Part shown: one piece after another, positions 28,298 through 36,084 of the stretch
Layout: each line of letters starts with the position of its first letter
Numbering within the stretch: the first letter of the stretch is position 1
From: DASQMT01 sp963827335
GTDB lineage: Bacteria; Actinomycetota; Thermoleophilia; Solirubrobacterales; Solirubrobacteraceae
Assembly: GCA_963827335.1 (NCBI GenBank)
Contig: CAWHAP010000009.1
Span: forward strand, 1 to 64,000
Direction of reading: 5' to 3'
Length of the DNA stretch: 64,000 nucleotides
The notes under the pieces: generated by a model
What the model saw: only the letters and a program-made list of their open reading frames with translations
Database searches by the model: none
Told to the model about the DNA's origin: nothing
Program-made: the position numbers and the translations under genes

Positions 28298-28996
28298 ATG
28301 GAAGCCGATCTCGCGTCCGTCGCCGCCCTGATCGCCGACCCGTCCCGCGCGGCGATGCTCAACACCCTCACCAGCGGCCTGCCCTTCACCGCCGGGGAGC
28401 TGGCCCGTGCCGCCGGGGTGGCGCCCTCGACCACCACCGAGCACCTCGACCGGCTCGAGCGCGGCGGGCTGGTGACGTCGGAGCGCAGCGGCCGGACCCG
28501 CCACGTGCGCCTCGCCGGCGCGGAGGTCGCCCGCGCGCTCGAGGCGCTCGCCGCGATCGCCCCGCCCCAGCGCCCGCAGGGGCTCAGGGCCTGGCACCAC
28601 GGCGAGGCGCTCCGCACCGCGCGCTCCTGCTACGACCATCTGGCCGGCGTCGCGGGCGTCGCGCTCGCGGACGCCCTCGTCGCGCGCGAGCTGCTCGAGC
28701 CGGGCGGCGCCGGCTTCGTCCTGACCGCGCGGGGCGGCGAGGAGCTCGGCGCCTTCGGGCTCGACGTGCCCGCGGTCCTCGGCGCCCGCCGGTCCACCGC
28801 GCGCGCCTGCCTGGACTGGTCCGAGCGGCGCCCGCACGTGGGCGGCGCGCTCGGCGCGGCGCTGCTGGCGGAGCTGCTCCGGCGGCGCTGGCTGCGGCGC
28901 CGGCCGGACGGCCGCGCGCTCACCGTGACCCGCTCGGGGAGGACCGGGATGGCCTCCGTGTTCGGCCTCGAGCTTGCTACGATCGGCACGAACTGA
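28298..28996 (+). CDS. ArsR/SmtB-family transcriptional regulator
   Basis: 232 residues. The N-terminal winged helix is typical: ALIADPSRAAMLNTLTSGLP, then AGELARAAGVAPSTTTEHLDRLERGGLVTSERSGRTRHVRLAG. The C-terminal ~130 residues are an effector or dimerisation region and lack the metal-binding Cys motif of ArsR. CACGAT ends 6 nt before the ATG. Divergent from the uncharacterised gene; probable target unknown. Confidence 0.85.
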   Translation: MEADLASVAALIADPSRAAMLNTLTSGLPFTAGELARAAGVAPSTTTEHLDRLERGGLVTSERSGRTRHVRLAGAEVARALEALAAIAPPQRPQGLRAWHHGEALRTARSCYDHLAGVAGVALADALVARELLEPGGAGFVLTARGGEELGAFGLDVPAVLGARRSTARACLDWSERRPHVGGALGAALLAELLRRRWLRRRPDGRALTVTRSGRTGMASVFGLELATIGTN

Positions 28997-29011
28997 AGAG
29001 GAGGTGGCTCC

Positions 29012-29248
29012 GTGCCGCGCATGCTCGAGACCCTGCGCGAGACCTTCTGGATCCTCGCCCTGGCCGTCATCGCCCTGTTCGCCTTCTTCGCCGCGCTCGG
29101 CGCGTTCTCGCCGCTGGACGTGCTGTGGGCCACGATCGCCGTGGCCGTCCTGGCCATCCTCTGGATCATGCACGCGGTCCTGCAGGACCGCGGGCGCGAC
29201 CGGCGCGATCCGTCGGTCGTGCGCGCCCGCGAGCGGCGCGGGTTCTAG
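29012..29248 (+). CDS. Small two-helix membrane protein, 78 residues
   Basis: Hydrophobic segments at residues ~12-32 (FWILALAVIALFAFFAALGA) and ~38-58 (VLWATIAVAVLAILWIMHAV), then a strongly basic tail rich in Arg. GTG start 16 nt after the ArsR stop, with a purine-rich Shine-Dalgarno (28995-29004), so it is probably co-transcribed with the regulator. No known family recognised. Confidence 0.7.
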   Translation: MPRMLETLRETFWILALAVIALFAFFAALGAFSPLDVLWATIAVAVLAILWIMHAVLQDRGRDRRDPSVVRARERRGF

Positions 29249-29275
29249 AGCCACCCGGACAGCCGTCCAGACGCA

Positions 29276-29281
29276 TAGGCT
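29276..29281 (+). promoter_or_regulatory. -10-like box before the esterase gene
   Basis: TAGGCT ends exactly 6 nt before the ATG at 29288, a leaderless arrangement. Confidence 0.45.
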
Positions 29282-29287
29282 GCCGGG

Positions 29288-30229
29288 ATGCTCGACCCGG
29301 AGATCCAGCCGCTCCTGGACGTGATGAACGCGGCGCCCGGCCCGCCCGCGCACCTCGTGCCGATCGACCAGGCGCGCGCGGCGAACGACGCCGAGAGCGC
29401 CGAGCTGAGCGGCACCGGCCCGGAGGTCGCCGAGGTCCGCGACGTCGAGGTCCCGGGGCCGGGCGGGCCGATCCCCGTGCGCGTCTTCCGGCCGCCGGGC
29501 GACGGGCCGCTCGCCCTCGTCGCCTACCTGCACGGCGGCGGCTGGGTGATGGGCTCGCTCGCCGGGTTCGAGGCGGTGTGCCGCACGCTCGCCCTCGCGT
29601 CCGGCGCGATCGTCGCGTTCGTCGACTACCGGCTCGCGCCCGAGCATCGCTTCCCGGCCGCAGCGGACGACGCGCACGCCGCCGTGCGCTGGCTGCACGC
29701 GCACGCCGGGGAGCTGGGCGCCGACCCGGGCCGGCTGGCGATCGCCGGTGACTCGGCGGGCGGGAACCTCGCCGCCGTGACCGCCCTGCGGCTGCGCGAC
29801 GAGGGCGGCCCGCCGCTGCGGATGCAGGCGCTGATCTACCCGGTGTGCGACGCGGCGCTCAACACGCCGTCCTACCGGGAGAAGGGGGAGGGCTTCGGGC
29901 TGACCGCGGCGAGCATGAAGCGCTTCTGGGAGCTCTACCTCGACGGCGCGGACGGCGCGCGGCCCGACGCCTCGCCGTTGCGGGCGGCCGACCTGGCCGG
30001 GCTGCCGCCCGCCTTCGTCCTCACCGTGCCCGACGACGTGCTGTGCGATGAGGCCGAGGCCTACGCCGCCGCGCTCGAGGCCGCGGGCGTGCCTGTCGAG
30101 CTGCGCCGTTTCGACGGCGCGATCCACGGCTTCTTCCGCTGGATCGCCAAGGCGGGGATCGCGCGGCGGGCCGTCGCCGAGGTGGGCGAGGCGCTCCGCA
30201 CGGGGACTAGTCGCACTGACAGCCAGTAG
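29288..30229 (+). CDS. Alpha/beta hydrolase, hormone-sensitive-lipase-type esterase
   Basis: A 313-residue family IV esterase. The oxyanion motif HGGGW lies in VAYLHGGGWVMGS. The nucleophile is Ser156 in GDSAGGNLA. Acid and base appear as LTVPDDVLCDEA and DGAIHGFFRW. Hydrolyses short-chain esters or related bonds. It stands 13 nt before the first XRE-cupin regulator and may belong to its regulon. Confidence 0.9.
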   Translation: MLDPEIQPLLDVMNAAPGPPAHLVPIDQARAANDAESAELSGTGPEVAEVRDVEVPGPGGPIPVRVFRPPGDGPLALVAYLHGGGWVMGSLAGFEAVCRTLALASGAIVAFVDYRLAPEHRFPAAADDAHAAVRWLHAHAGELGADPGRLAIAGDSAGGNLAAVTALRLRDEGGPPLRMQALIYPVCDAALNTPSYREKGEGFGLTAASMKRFWELYLDGADGARPDASPLRAADLAGLPPAFVLTVPDDVLCDEAEAYAAALEAAGVPVELRRFDGAIHGFFRWIAKAGIARRAVAEVGEALRTGTSRTDSQ

Positions 30230-30230
30230 C

Positions 30231-30236
30231 CATACT
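30231..30236 (+). promoter_or_regulatory. -10-like box before XRE-cupin regulator 1
   Basis: CATACT ends exactly 6 nt before ATG 30243, suggesting a leaderless transcript separate from the esterase gene. Confidence 0.4.
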
Positions 30237-30242
30237 GGACGC

Positions 30243-30914
30243 ATGACCGCCGAGCCCGATCCGGACGTCGCCGCCGACGCGGCGTCGGGCCTCGGGCCGC
30301 GCGTCGCCGCGCATCGGGCGCGGCGCGGGGTGAAGGTGTCGGCGCTGGCGCGGCAGGTGGGGGTGTCGCCGAGCCTGATCAGCCAGATCGAGCGGGGGCA
30401 GTCGCGGCCGTCGGTGTCGACGCTGTTCGCGCTGGCGGAGGCGCTGGAGGTGCCGGTGGACGCCTTCTTCCGCGACAGCGCGCCCGCCCCCGACGCGGAC
30501 GCCGCGGGCGCGCCGCACCCCCGCGACGCGGTCGAGGGCGATGCGGGGGGCGCCCACCCGGCCGGCGGCGCGCACCGCTACGTCGTGCGGCGCGGCGAGC
30601 GTGCCGCCATCGACATCGAGGGCGGCGTGCGCTGGGAGCGCCTCACGCCGACCCAGCTGCCCGACCTGGAGTTCATGGAGCTCGTCTACGCCCCCGGCGC
30701 CGAGTCGCACTCCGCGCTGTACCTGCACCCCGGCATGGAGATGGTCCTGCTGCTGAGCGGCCGGATGGACATCTACGTGGGCTTCGACCGCTACGCGCTC
30801 GCCCCGGGCGACAGCATCTGCTTCCCGTCGACGACGCCGCACCGCTACGTGAACCCCGGCGACGAGACCGCCCGCGCGGTCACGGTGATCCTCCCGGAGG
30901 CCAACGAAGTCTGA
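30243..30914 (+). CDS. XRE-family regulator with C-terminal cupin, copy 1
   Basis: A 223-residue regulator. Helix-turn-helix at about residues 22-77 (VKVSALARQVGVSPSLISQI), a variable Ala/Pro/His-rich linker, then a cupin (about 115-220) with ESHSALYLHPGMEMVLLLSG and FPSTTPHRYVNPGDE. The cupin presumably binds the inducer. It has a paralogue 86 nt downstream; 168 bp covering the HTH are identical in both while the rest has diverged. Likely controls the neighbouring catabolic genes. Confidence 0.9.
   Translation: MTAEPDPDVAADAASGLGPRVAAHRARRGVKVSALARQVGVSPSLISQIERGQSRPSVSTLFALAEALEVPVDAFFRDSAPAPDADAAGAPHPRDAVEGDAGGAHPAGGAHRYVVRRGERAAIDIEGGVRWERLTPTQLPDLEFMELVYAPGAESHSALYLHPGMEMVLLLSGRMDIYVGFDRYALAPGDSICFPSTTPHRYVNPGDETARAVTVILPEANEV
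30309..30476 (+). repeat. 168-bp identical segment, copy 1 (partner at 31081-31248)
   Basis: Every base of 30309-30476, including third codon positions, matches 31081-31248. It covers the HTH and the following helix of both XRE-cupin genes. The flanking coding sequence is clearly diverged, which suggests gene conversion. Confidence 0.9.
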
Positions 30915-30916
30915 AA

Positions 30917-30978
30917 GCACCACTGGTGCACATCTGACGGAGTGTGTAGTATCGCTGAAACTGTTCGCAAGGACAGTT
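30917..30978. promoter_or_regulatory. Palindromes upstream of XRE-cupin regulator 2
   Basis: GCACCA-C-TGGTGC (30917-30929) and AACTGT-N8-ACAGTT (30959-30978) are perfect inverted repeats in the 85-bp gap. Either could be the operator of the XRE-cupin proteins. This stretch is the least GC-rich sequence of the region, as expected for a promoter. Confidence 0.45.
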
Positions 30979-30999
30979 AGCCACACTCTTCCGCGTCAG

Positions 31000-31683
31000 A
31001 TGATCTCGTCCGACCCCCAGCCCCCGCTCGAGCTCCCGACCACCGAGGACGCCGCGTCCGGGATCGGCGCCCGGCTCTCCGCGCATCGGGCGCGGCGCGG
31101 GGTGAAGGTGTCGGCGCTGGCGCGGCAGGTGGGGGTGTCGCCGAGCCTGATCAGCCAGATCGAGCGGGGGCAGTCGCGGCCGTCGGTGTCGACGCTGTTC
31201 GCGCTGGCGGAGGCGCTGGAGGTGCCGGTGGACGCCTTCTTCCGCGACGACGCGCCCGCCGTCCCCGGCGAGGGCGGGCTGCGGCTGGTGGACGACCCGC
31301 CCGCGCCGGACGGGACGCGCCACGTCGTCCGCCGCGCGAGCCGCTCGGCGATCGACATCGAGGGCGGCGTGCGCTGGGAGCGCCTGACCCCGGCCCAGCT
31401 CGACGAGGTCGAGTTCATGGAGCTCGTGTACGCCCCGCGCGCGGAATCGCACTCGGGGCTCTACCGCCATCCCGGCATGGAGATGGTGCTCGTGCTGGAG
31501 GGGCGGATGGTGATCTTCGTCGGCTTCGAGCGCCACGAGCTCGCGCCCGGCGACTCGATCTGCTTCCCGTCCACGACGCCCCACCGCTACCTGAACCCGA
31601 CCGACGACACCGTCCGCGCGGTCACCGTGATCCTGCCCGACGGCGGGCAGCACGGGCCGCCGACCAACACCAGGAGGCCGTAG
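31000..31683 (+). CDS. XRE-family regulator with C-terminal cupin, copy 2
   Basis: A 227-residue paralogue of the preceding gene: HTH at about residues 23-83, then a cupin (SHSGLYRHPGMEMVLVLEGR; FPSTTPHRYLNPTDD). The DNA-recognition part is identical at nucleotide level to copy 1, so both should bind the same operator, while the cupins differ and may sense different ligands. It lies 1 nt before the M24 hydrolase gene and heads the catabolic operon. Confidence 0.9.
   Translation: MISSDPQPPLELPTTEDAASGIGARLSAHRARRGVKVSALARQVGVSPSLISQIERGQSRPSVSTLFALAEALEVPVDAFFRDDAPAVPGEGGLRLVDDPPAPDGTRHVVRRASRSAIDIEGGVRWERLTPAQLDEVEFMELVYAPRAESHSGLYRHPGMEMVLVLEGRMVIFVGFERHELAPGDSICFPSTTPHRYLNPTDDTVRAVTVILPDGGQHGPPTNTRRP
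31081..31248 (+). repeat. 168-bp identical segment, copy 2 (partner at 30309-30476)
   Basis: Direct repeat of the HTH-coding segment of the upstream paralogue, 772 bp apart, in the same orientation. Recombination between them would fuse the two regulators and delete one cupin. Confidence 0.9.
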
Positions 31684-31684
31684 C

Positions 31685-32989
31685 GTGCTCGAGCACGACG
31701 TCAAGAACGGGCTGACGCCCGCCGGGAAGGGGCTCGATCTCTCGTTCCTGGGCAAGCCCCACGAGCACGATCCGCGCCGCGTCTACAGCACGACCGCCAC
31801 CGACTGGCAGGCGCGCGTCGACTTCGACCGCCTGCGCCGCGACCGCCTCGCCCGCGCGCGCCTGATGATGGAGAAGCACGACCTCGGCGCCCTGGTCTGC
31901 TTCGTCGGCGAGAACGTCCGCTACATCACGAGCGTCTTCCAGGGCAACTGGAAGAACAACATCTACATCCGCTACTGCGTGCTCCCGCGCGACGGCGAGC
32001 CCGTGCTGTTCGAGACCGCCGGCTCGGACTTCGAGTGCGCGAAGATCGACGCCCCGTGGCTGAACGGGAACATCCGCCCCGCGATCACGTGGAAGTGGGC
32101 GGAGACGGCCGAGGAGTTCATGGCCGACAAGATGGCCAACTCGATCCTCGAGGTGCTGAAGGAGCACGGGGTCGAGGAGGAGCGCATCGGGCTGGACGTC
32201 TATGACCCGAGCGGCTACGCCGCGTTCCAGAAGCTGGGGCTCGACATCGTCAGCGCCTGGCCGGCGATGTCGGGGGCGCGCACGGTCAAGACGCCCGACG
32301 AGATCGAGTGCCTGAAGATCTCCTCCGCGATCGGCGACACGTCGTTCTGGAAGATCGAGCACGAGTGGCTCAAGCCGGGCGTCAAGGAGTCGGAGATCAC
32401 CGCGAAGGTGAACGAGTACCTCTACACCCAGGGCTTCGACTTCGTCTACGACATCATCGTCGCCTCGGGCGGCAACACCAGCCCGTACCGCCGCTGGCAC
32501 ACCGACAAGGTGATCCGCGAGGGCGACCTGGTGATCGTCGACCAGAACGCGGTCGGCCCCGGCGGCTACTTCGTCGACTTCGTGCGCTGCTTCAAGGTCG
32601 GCGGGCGCTGGACGGAGAAGGAGAAGGACCTCTACAAGGAGTGCCACGCGTCGATGTACGCCGCCATCGAGATGATGAAGGCGGGCAACACGACGGCGGA
32701 CGTCGCCGAGCAGCTCCCGCGCTACGCCGACGACGAGTTCGGCACGGTGACGCTGCAGCAGTTCGCCCACTCGATCGGGCTCTCGCTCTACGAGGGCATG
32801 TGGATCTCGCGCGCGTACTCGCTCGACTACCCCGTCGAGCTCGAGGAGGGGATGTACTTCGCCGCCGAGACGTTCGCGGGCCATCCCGGCCTGGAGCAGA
32901 CGGTGCGGTTGGAGGAGAACCTGCTCGTGACCAAGGACGGACCGGTGATCTTCACCCGGCACCCGTTCGACGACGTCGCGCTCGCCTAG
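31685..32989 (+). CDS. M24-family metallohydrolase (creatinase/Xaa-Pro peptidase fold)
   Basis: 434 residues. The C-terminal pita-bread domain keeps five metal-ligand positions: Asp286 and Asp298 (VDQNAVGPGGYFVDF), His362 (FAHSIGLSLYEG), Glu395 (FAAETFAG) and Glu410 (LEENLLVT). An N-terminal extension of about 40 residues and the insert before ELEEGM recall creatinase-type and DddP-type members more than true aminopeptidases. M24 includes peptidases, creatinase, ectoine hydrolase and DMSP lyase, so the reaction is open. The GTG start directly follows the regulator. Probable first catabolic step. Confidence 0.85.
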   Translation: MLEHDVKNGLTPAGKGLDLSFLGKPHEHDPRRVYSTTATDWQARVDFDRLRRDRLARARLMMEKHDLGALVCFVGENVRYITSVFQGNWKNNIYIRYCVLPRDGEPVLFETAGSDFECAKIDAPWLNGNIRPAITWKWAETAEEFMADKMANSILEVLKEHGVEEERIGLDVYDPSGYAAFQKLGLDIVSAWPAMSGARTVKTPDEIECLKISSAIGDTSFWKIEHEWLKPGVKESEITAKVNEYLYTQGFDFVYDIIVASGGNTSPYRRWHTDKVIREGDLVIVDQNAVGPGGYFVDFVRCFKVGGRWTEKEKDLYKECHASMYAAIEMMKAGNTTADVAEQLPRYADDEFGTVTLQQFAHSIGLSLYEGMWISRAYSLDYPVELEEGMYFAAETFAGHPGLEQTVRLEENLLVTKDGPVIFTRHPFDDVALA

Positions 32990-32991
32990 CC

Positions 32992-33966
32992 GTGGCACAG
33001 CGCGTCCTCGTCACCGACCACGTGTTCGGCGGGCTCGACGCCGAGCGCGCCGCGCTCGCGGAGATCGGCGCCGAGCTGGTCGAGGCCGACGGCGCCGATC
33101 CGGCGGCGCTGGCCGCGCAGGCGGCCGGGGCGGACGCCATCCTCGTCTGCTTCGCGCAGGTCCCGCGCGCGGTGGTCGAGGCCGCCGACCGGTGCCGGGT
33201 CATCGCCCGCTACGGCATCGGCGTCGACAACGTCGACGTCGCCGCGGCCACCGAGGCAGGGATCCTCGTCACGAACGTGCCCGACTACTGCCTGGACGAG
33301 GTCGCCGACCACGCCCTCGCGCTGCTCCTCGCCACGGCCCGCGGCATCGTCCCCGCCGCGCGCTCCGTGCGCGAGGGCGGCTGGGACGTGCCGCAGGCGG
33401 GCATCCACCGCCTGGCGGGCCGCCGGCTCGCACTCCTCGGCGTCGGGCGCATCGGCCGGCGGGTGGCCGATCGCGCCCGCGCCTTCGGCCTCGAGGTCGT
33501 CGGCTTCGATCCCTACGTCGAGACCTGGGAGGGCACCGGGATCGCGCCCGCCGAGAGCGCCGAGGCGGCCGTGGCCGAGGCCGACGCCGTCTCGCTGCAC
33601 GCGCCGCTCACCGACGCGACGCGCCATCTCGTCGGCGAGCGCACGATCGCGGCGATGCGCCGCGCGCCGGTCGTGGTCAACACCTCGCGCGGCGGGCTCG
33701 TCGACCTCGACGCCGCCACGCGCGCGCTCGAGGACGGCCGGATCGGCGCGCTCGCGCTCGACGTGACCGAGGTGGAGCCGCTGCCGGCGGACCATCCGCT
33801 GCGCACGCACCCGCGCGCGCTCGTCACGCCGCACATGGCCTTCTACTCCGCCGAGGCGCAGGCCGAGCTGCAGCGCCGCGCGGTGGAGGAGGTCGTGCGC
33901 GCGCTGTCGGGCCGCGCGCCGCGCTGCCCGGTCAACCCGCAGGTGCTCGAGCCGGTCGCGACGTGA
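32992..33966 (+). CDS. D-isomer 2-hydroxyacid dehydrogenase
   Basis: 324 residues. NAD-binding loop LLGVGRIGRRVADRA in the middle; catalytic Arg in VVNTSRGGLVDL, Glu in DVTEVEPLP and His in LVTPHMAFYS. The N-terminus (RYGIGVDNVDVAAATEAGI) is typical of the 3-phosphoglycerate/hydroxypyruvate dehydrogenase branch. Interconverts a 2-hydroxy acid and a 2-keto acid. Stop overlaps the SDR start as GTGA. Its place between hydrolase and SDR suggests a catabolic role rather than serine synthesis. Confidence 0.9.
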   Translation: MAQRVLVTDHVFGGLDAERAALAEIGAELVEADGADPAALAAQAAGADAILVCFAQVPRAVVEAADRCRVIARYGIGVDNVDVAAATEAGILVTNVPDYCLDEVADHALALLLATARGIVPAARSVREGGWDVPQAGIHRLAGRRLALLGVGRIGRRVADRARAFGLEVVGFDPYVETWEGTGIAPAESAEAAVAEADAVSLHAPLTDATRHLVGERTIAAMRRAPVVVNTSRGGLVDLDAATRALEDGRIGALALDVTEVEPLPADHPLRTHPRALVTPHMAFYSAEAQAELQRRAVEEVVRALSGRAPRCPVNPQVLEPVAT

Positions 33967-34757
33967 TCGCCGGCCAGACCGAGCTCGCCCCCCGCTACCC
34001 CGACCTCGCGGGCAAGGTCGCGGTCGTCACCGGGGCGTCGCGCGGGATCGGCGCCGCGACGGCGCTCGCGCTCGCGCGGGACGGCGCGCGCGTGGTCGTG
34101 AGCGGCCGCGACGCGCCGGCGCTCGCCGAGGTCGCCGAGGCGGTGGAGGCGGCCGGCGCCGAGGCGCTGAGCTGCGTCGCCGACGTCCGCTCCTGGGAGC
34201 AGGTCGCCGCGCTGCGCGACGCGGTCCACGACCGCTTCGGCCCGGCCGACGTGCTGCTCCCGTTCGCCGGCGGCTTCGGCGCCTACACGGCCGTCCACGA
34301 GATCGGCGCGACGGAGTGGGACGACGTCGTCGACGCGAACCTGACGGGCACGTTCCGCTGCCTGCGGGCGTTCCTGCCGGCCATGGTCGAGCGGGGCAGC
34401 GGGGGCGCCGTGGTCACCATGGCCTCGAACGCCGCCCGCCACCTCGACGCGACGCTGACCGCGTCCTACGCCGCCGCCAAGGCCGGGATCGTTCAGCTCA
34501 CGCGCCACGCCGCACGCGAGCTGGGCCCGCACGGCATCCGCGTCAACTGCATCGCGCCGAGCACGACCATGACCGAGCGGATCGAGCGCATCCTGACGCC
34601 GGAGCGCCGCGCCGAGCTGGCCGCCAAGTCCCCGCTCGGGCGGCTCGGCCGGCCCGAGGAGTGCGCGGCCGCCGCGCTGTTCCTGGCGTCCGGCGCCGCC
34701 GCGGGCTTCCTGACGGGGGTGACGCTGGACGTCGCGGGCGGGAGGATCATGTCGTGA
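33963..34757 (+). CDS. Short-chain dehydrogenase/reductase
   Basis: A 264-residue classical SDR: TGASRGIGAATALAL binds NAD(P), NLTGTF forms the central strand region, and YAAAK with upstream MASN provides the active site. The C-terminus GFLTGVTLDVAGGRI is standard. GTG overlaps the previous stop, and its own stop overlaps the amidohydrolase start as GTGA. Probably oxidises or reduces an intermediate of the cluster's pathway. Confidence 0.9.
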   Translation: MIAGQTELAPRYPDLAGKVAVVTGASRGIGAATALALARDGARVVVSGRDAPALAEVAEAVEAAGAEALSCVADVRSWEQVAALRDAVHDRFGPADVLLPFAGGFGAYTAVHEIGATEWDDVVDANLTGTFRCLRAFLPAMVERGSGGAVVTMASNAARHLDATLTASYAAAKAGIVQLTRHAARELGPHGIRVNCIAPSTTMTERIERILTPERRAELAAKSPLGRLGRPEECAAAALFLASGAAAGFLTGVTLDVAGGRIMS

Positions 34758-35749
34758 GGATCGACGTCCACAACCACGCGGTGCCCGAGCCGGCCATCGC
34801 GCTGCTCGACCGCGACCCCGCGTACGGCGCGAAGGTGGTCGGCGACCGGCTCCACAGCGGGGTGCACGTGCCGTTCGAGCTCGTGCCGGAGTTCCGGTCC
34901 ACGGAGGCCAAGCTGGCCCAGCTCGAGCGCCTGGAGCTCGAGGCGGCCGTGATCTCGATCTCCCCGACGCTCTTCTACCACCACGTCGCCGCCGAGCCGG
35001 GGGAGGCGATGGCGCGCGCGGTGAACGACGGCCTGGCGGCGATGGCGGCCGAGCGCCCCGACCGGCTGCGCTGGATGGCGAGCGTGCCGCTGCAGGCGCC
35101 GGAGCGAGCGGCCGCCGTGCTGGAGGACGCGGTCGCGGCGGGCGCGGTCGGCGTCGAGATCGGCACGTCGGCCGGGCCGTCGACGCGCCTCGACGACCGC
35201 TCGCTCGACCCGTTCTGGGCGGCTGCCGAGCGGCTCGGCCTCCCGGTGATGCTGCATCCCGCCTACACGTCGCCGCATCCCGGGCTCGACGACTTCTACC
35301 TGGTCAACGTGATCGGCTTCCCGCTCGAGACGACGATCGCGATCGAGCGGCTGATCTGCGCCGGCACGCTCGACCGCCACCCGGCGCTGCGCGTCGTGCT
35401 GCTGCACGCCGGCGGCTTCTTCCCCTGGCAGGCCGGGCGCCTGCGCCACGCGGCGACGGTGCGCCCCGAGCTGGCGGACGCGCCGCGCGACCCGTGGTCC
35501 TACGTGGGGCAGGTGCTGCTCGACCCGATCACCCACGACGCCGCCGCGCTCTCCCACCTCGTCGCCAGGCTCGGGGCGGAGCACCTCGTGCTCGGCACCG
35601 ACCTGCCGTTCGACATGGCGACCCCGGACCCGATGGGGATGCTGCGCGCCGCGTGCGGCGAGGCCGAGGTCCGGGCGATCGCCGAGGACAACCCCGCACG
35701 TTTGTACCGGTTCACCAACGAGCGAGAGGAAGCTCCGTGCCCCACGTGA
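34754..35749 (+). CDS. Amidohydrolase, ACMSD-like
   Basis: A 331-residue metal-dependent TIM barrel of the amidohydrolase 2 group, which includes 2-amino-3-carboxymuconate semialdehyde decarboxylase. Metal and catalytic residues: HNH in RIDVHNHAVPEP, His in VMLHPAYTS, His in LLHAGGFFPW and Asp in LGTDLPFD. Decarboxylation or hydrolysis are both possible. Coupled by GTGA to the SDR and overlapping the cupin gene by 13 nt. Confidence 0.85.
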   Translation: MRIDVHNHAVPEPAIALLDRDPAYGAKVVGDRLHSGVHVPFELVPEFRSTEAKLAQLERLELEAAVISISPTLFYHHVAAEPGEAMARAVNDGLAAMAAERPDRLRWMASVPLQAPERAAAVLEDAVAAGAVGVEIGTSAGPSTRLDDRSLDPFWAAAERLGLPVMLHPAYTSPHPGLDDFYLVNVIGFPLETTIAIERLICAGTLDRHPALRVVLLHAGGFFPWQAGRLRHAATVRPELADAPRDPWSYVGQVLLDPITHDAAALSHLVARLGAEHLVLGTDLPFDMATPDPMGMLRAACGEAEVRAIAEDNPARLYRFTNEREEAPCPT

Positions 35750-36084
35750 TGTTCGACGGCGACGAGGACAACGTCGTCTCCGGCAGCTACTCGACCGGCA
35801 CCGGGCCGGTGCTGCGCAGCCAGGCCATGGAGGTCACGAAGATCTCCTTCGCCAAGGGCAAGGGCGCGCATGAGCACGCGCACCCGGAGGAGCAGGTGAT
35901 GTACGTGCTCGAGGGCGTCCTCGAGGTCACCTGCGGCGACGAGACCTACGTCGTGCACCCCGGCGAGGCGACGTTCAACCCGTCCAACGTGCCGCATCGC
36001 GTGATGGCCATCGAGGACGTGACCGCGCTCAGCTTCAAGAACCAGGTCGCGCCGATCTACGAGGCCACGGGCCGGCTCGGCTGA
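35737..36084 (+). CDS. Single-domain cupin protein
   Basis: 115 residues forming one beta-barrel. Metal-site motif 1 is GAHEHAHPEEQVMYVLEG and motif 2 is HPGEATFNPSNVPHRV, so the His/Glu ligands are present. Could be an isomerase, lyase or dioxygenase, or a binding protein. GTG start with GAGAGGA before it. A second cupin of similar size closes the transporter operon at 40895, and the two may be functional relatives. The 3' end overlaps the convergent MFS gene by 28 nt. Confidence 0.85.
   Translation: MPHVMFDGDEDNVVSGSYSTGTGPVLRSQAMEVTKISFAKGKGAHEHAHPEEQVMYVLEGVLEVTCGDETYVVHPGEATFNPSNVPHRVMAIEDVTALSFKNQVAPIYEATGRLG

Noticed and set aside
31685..32989. DMSP lyase DddP or ectoine hydrolase
   Set aside because: The fold and extended N-terminus are similar, but the residues after the conserved His differ from DddP as I recall it, and the neighbours do not fit ectoine use. 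Kept as M24 hydrolase.
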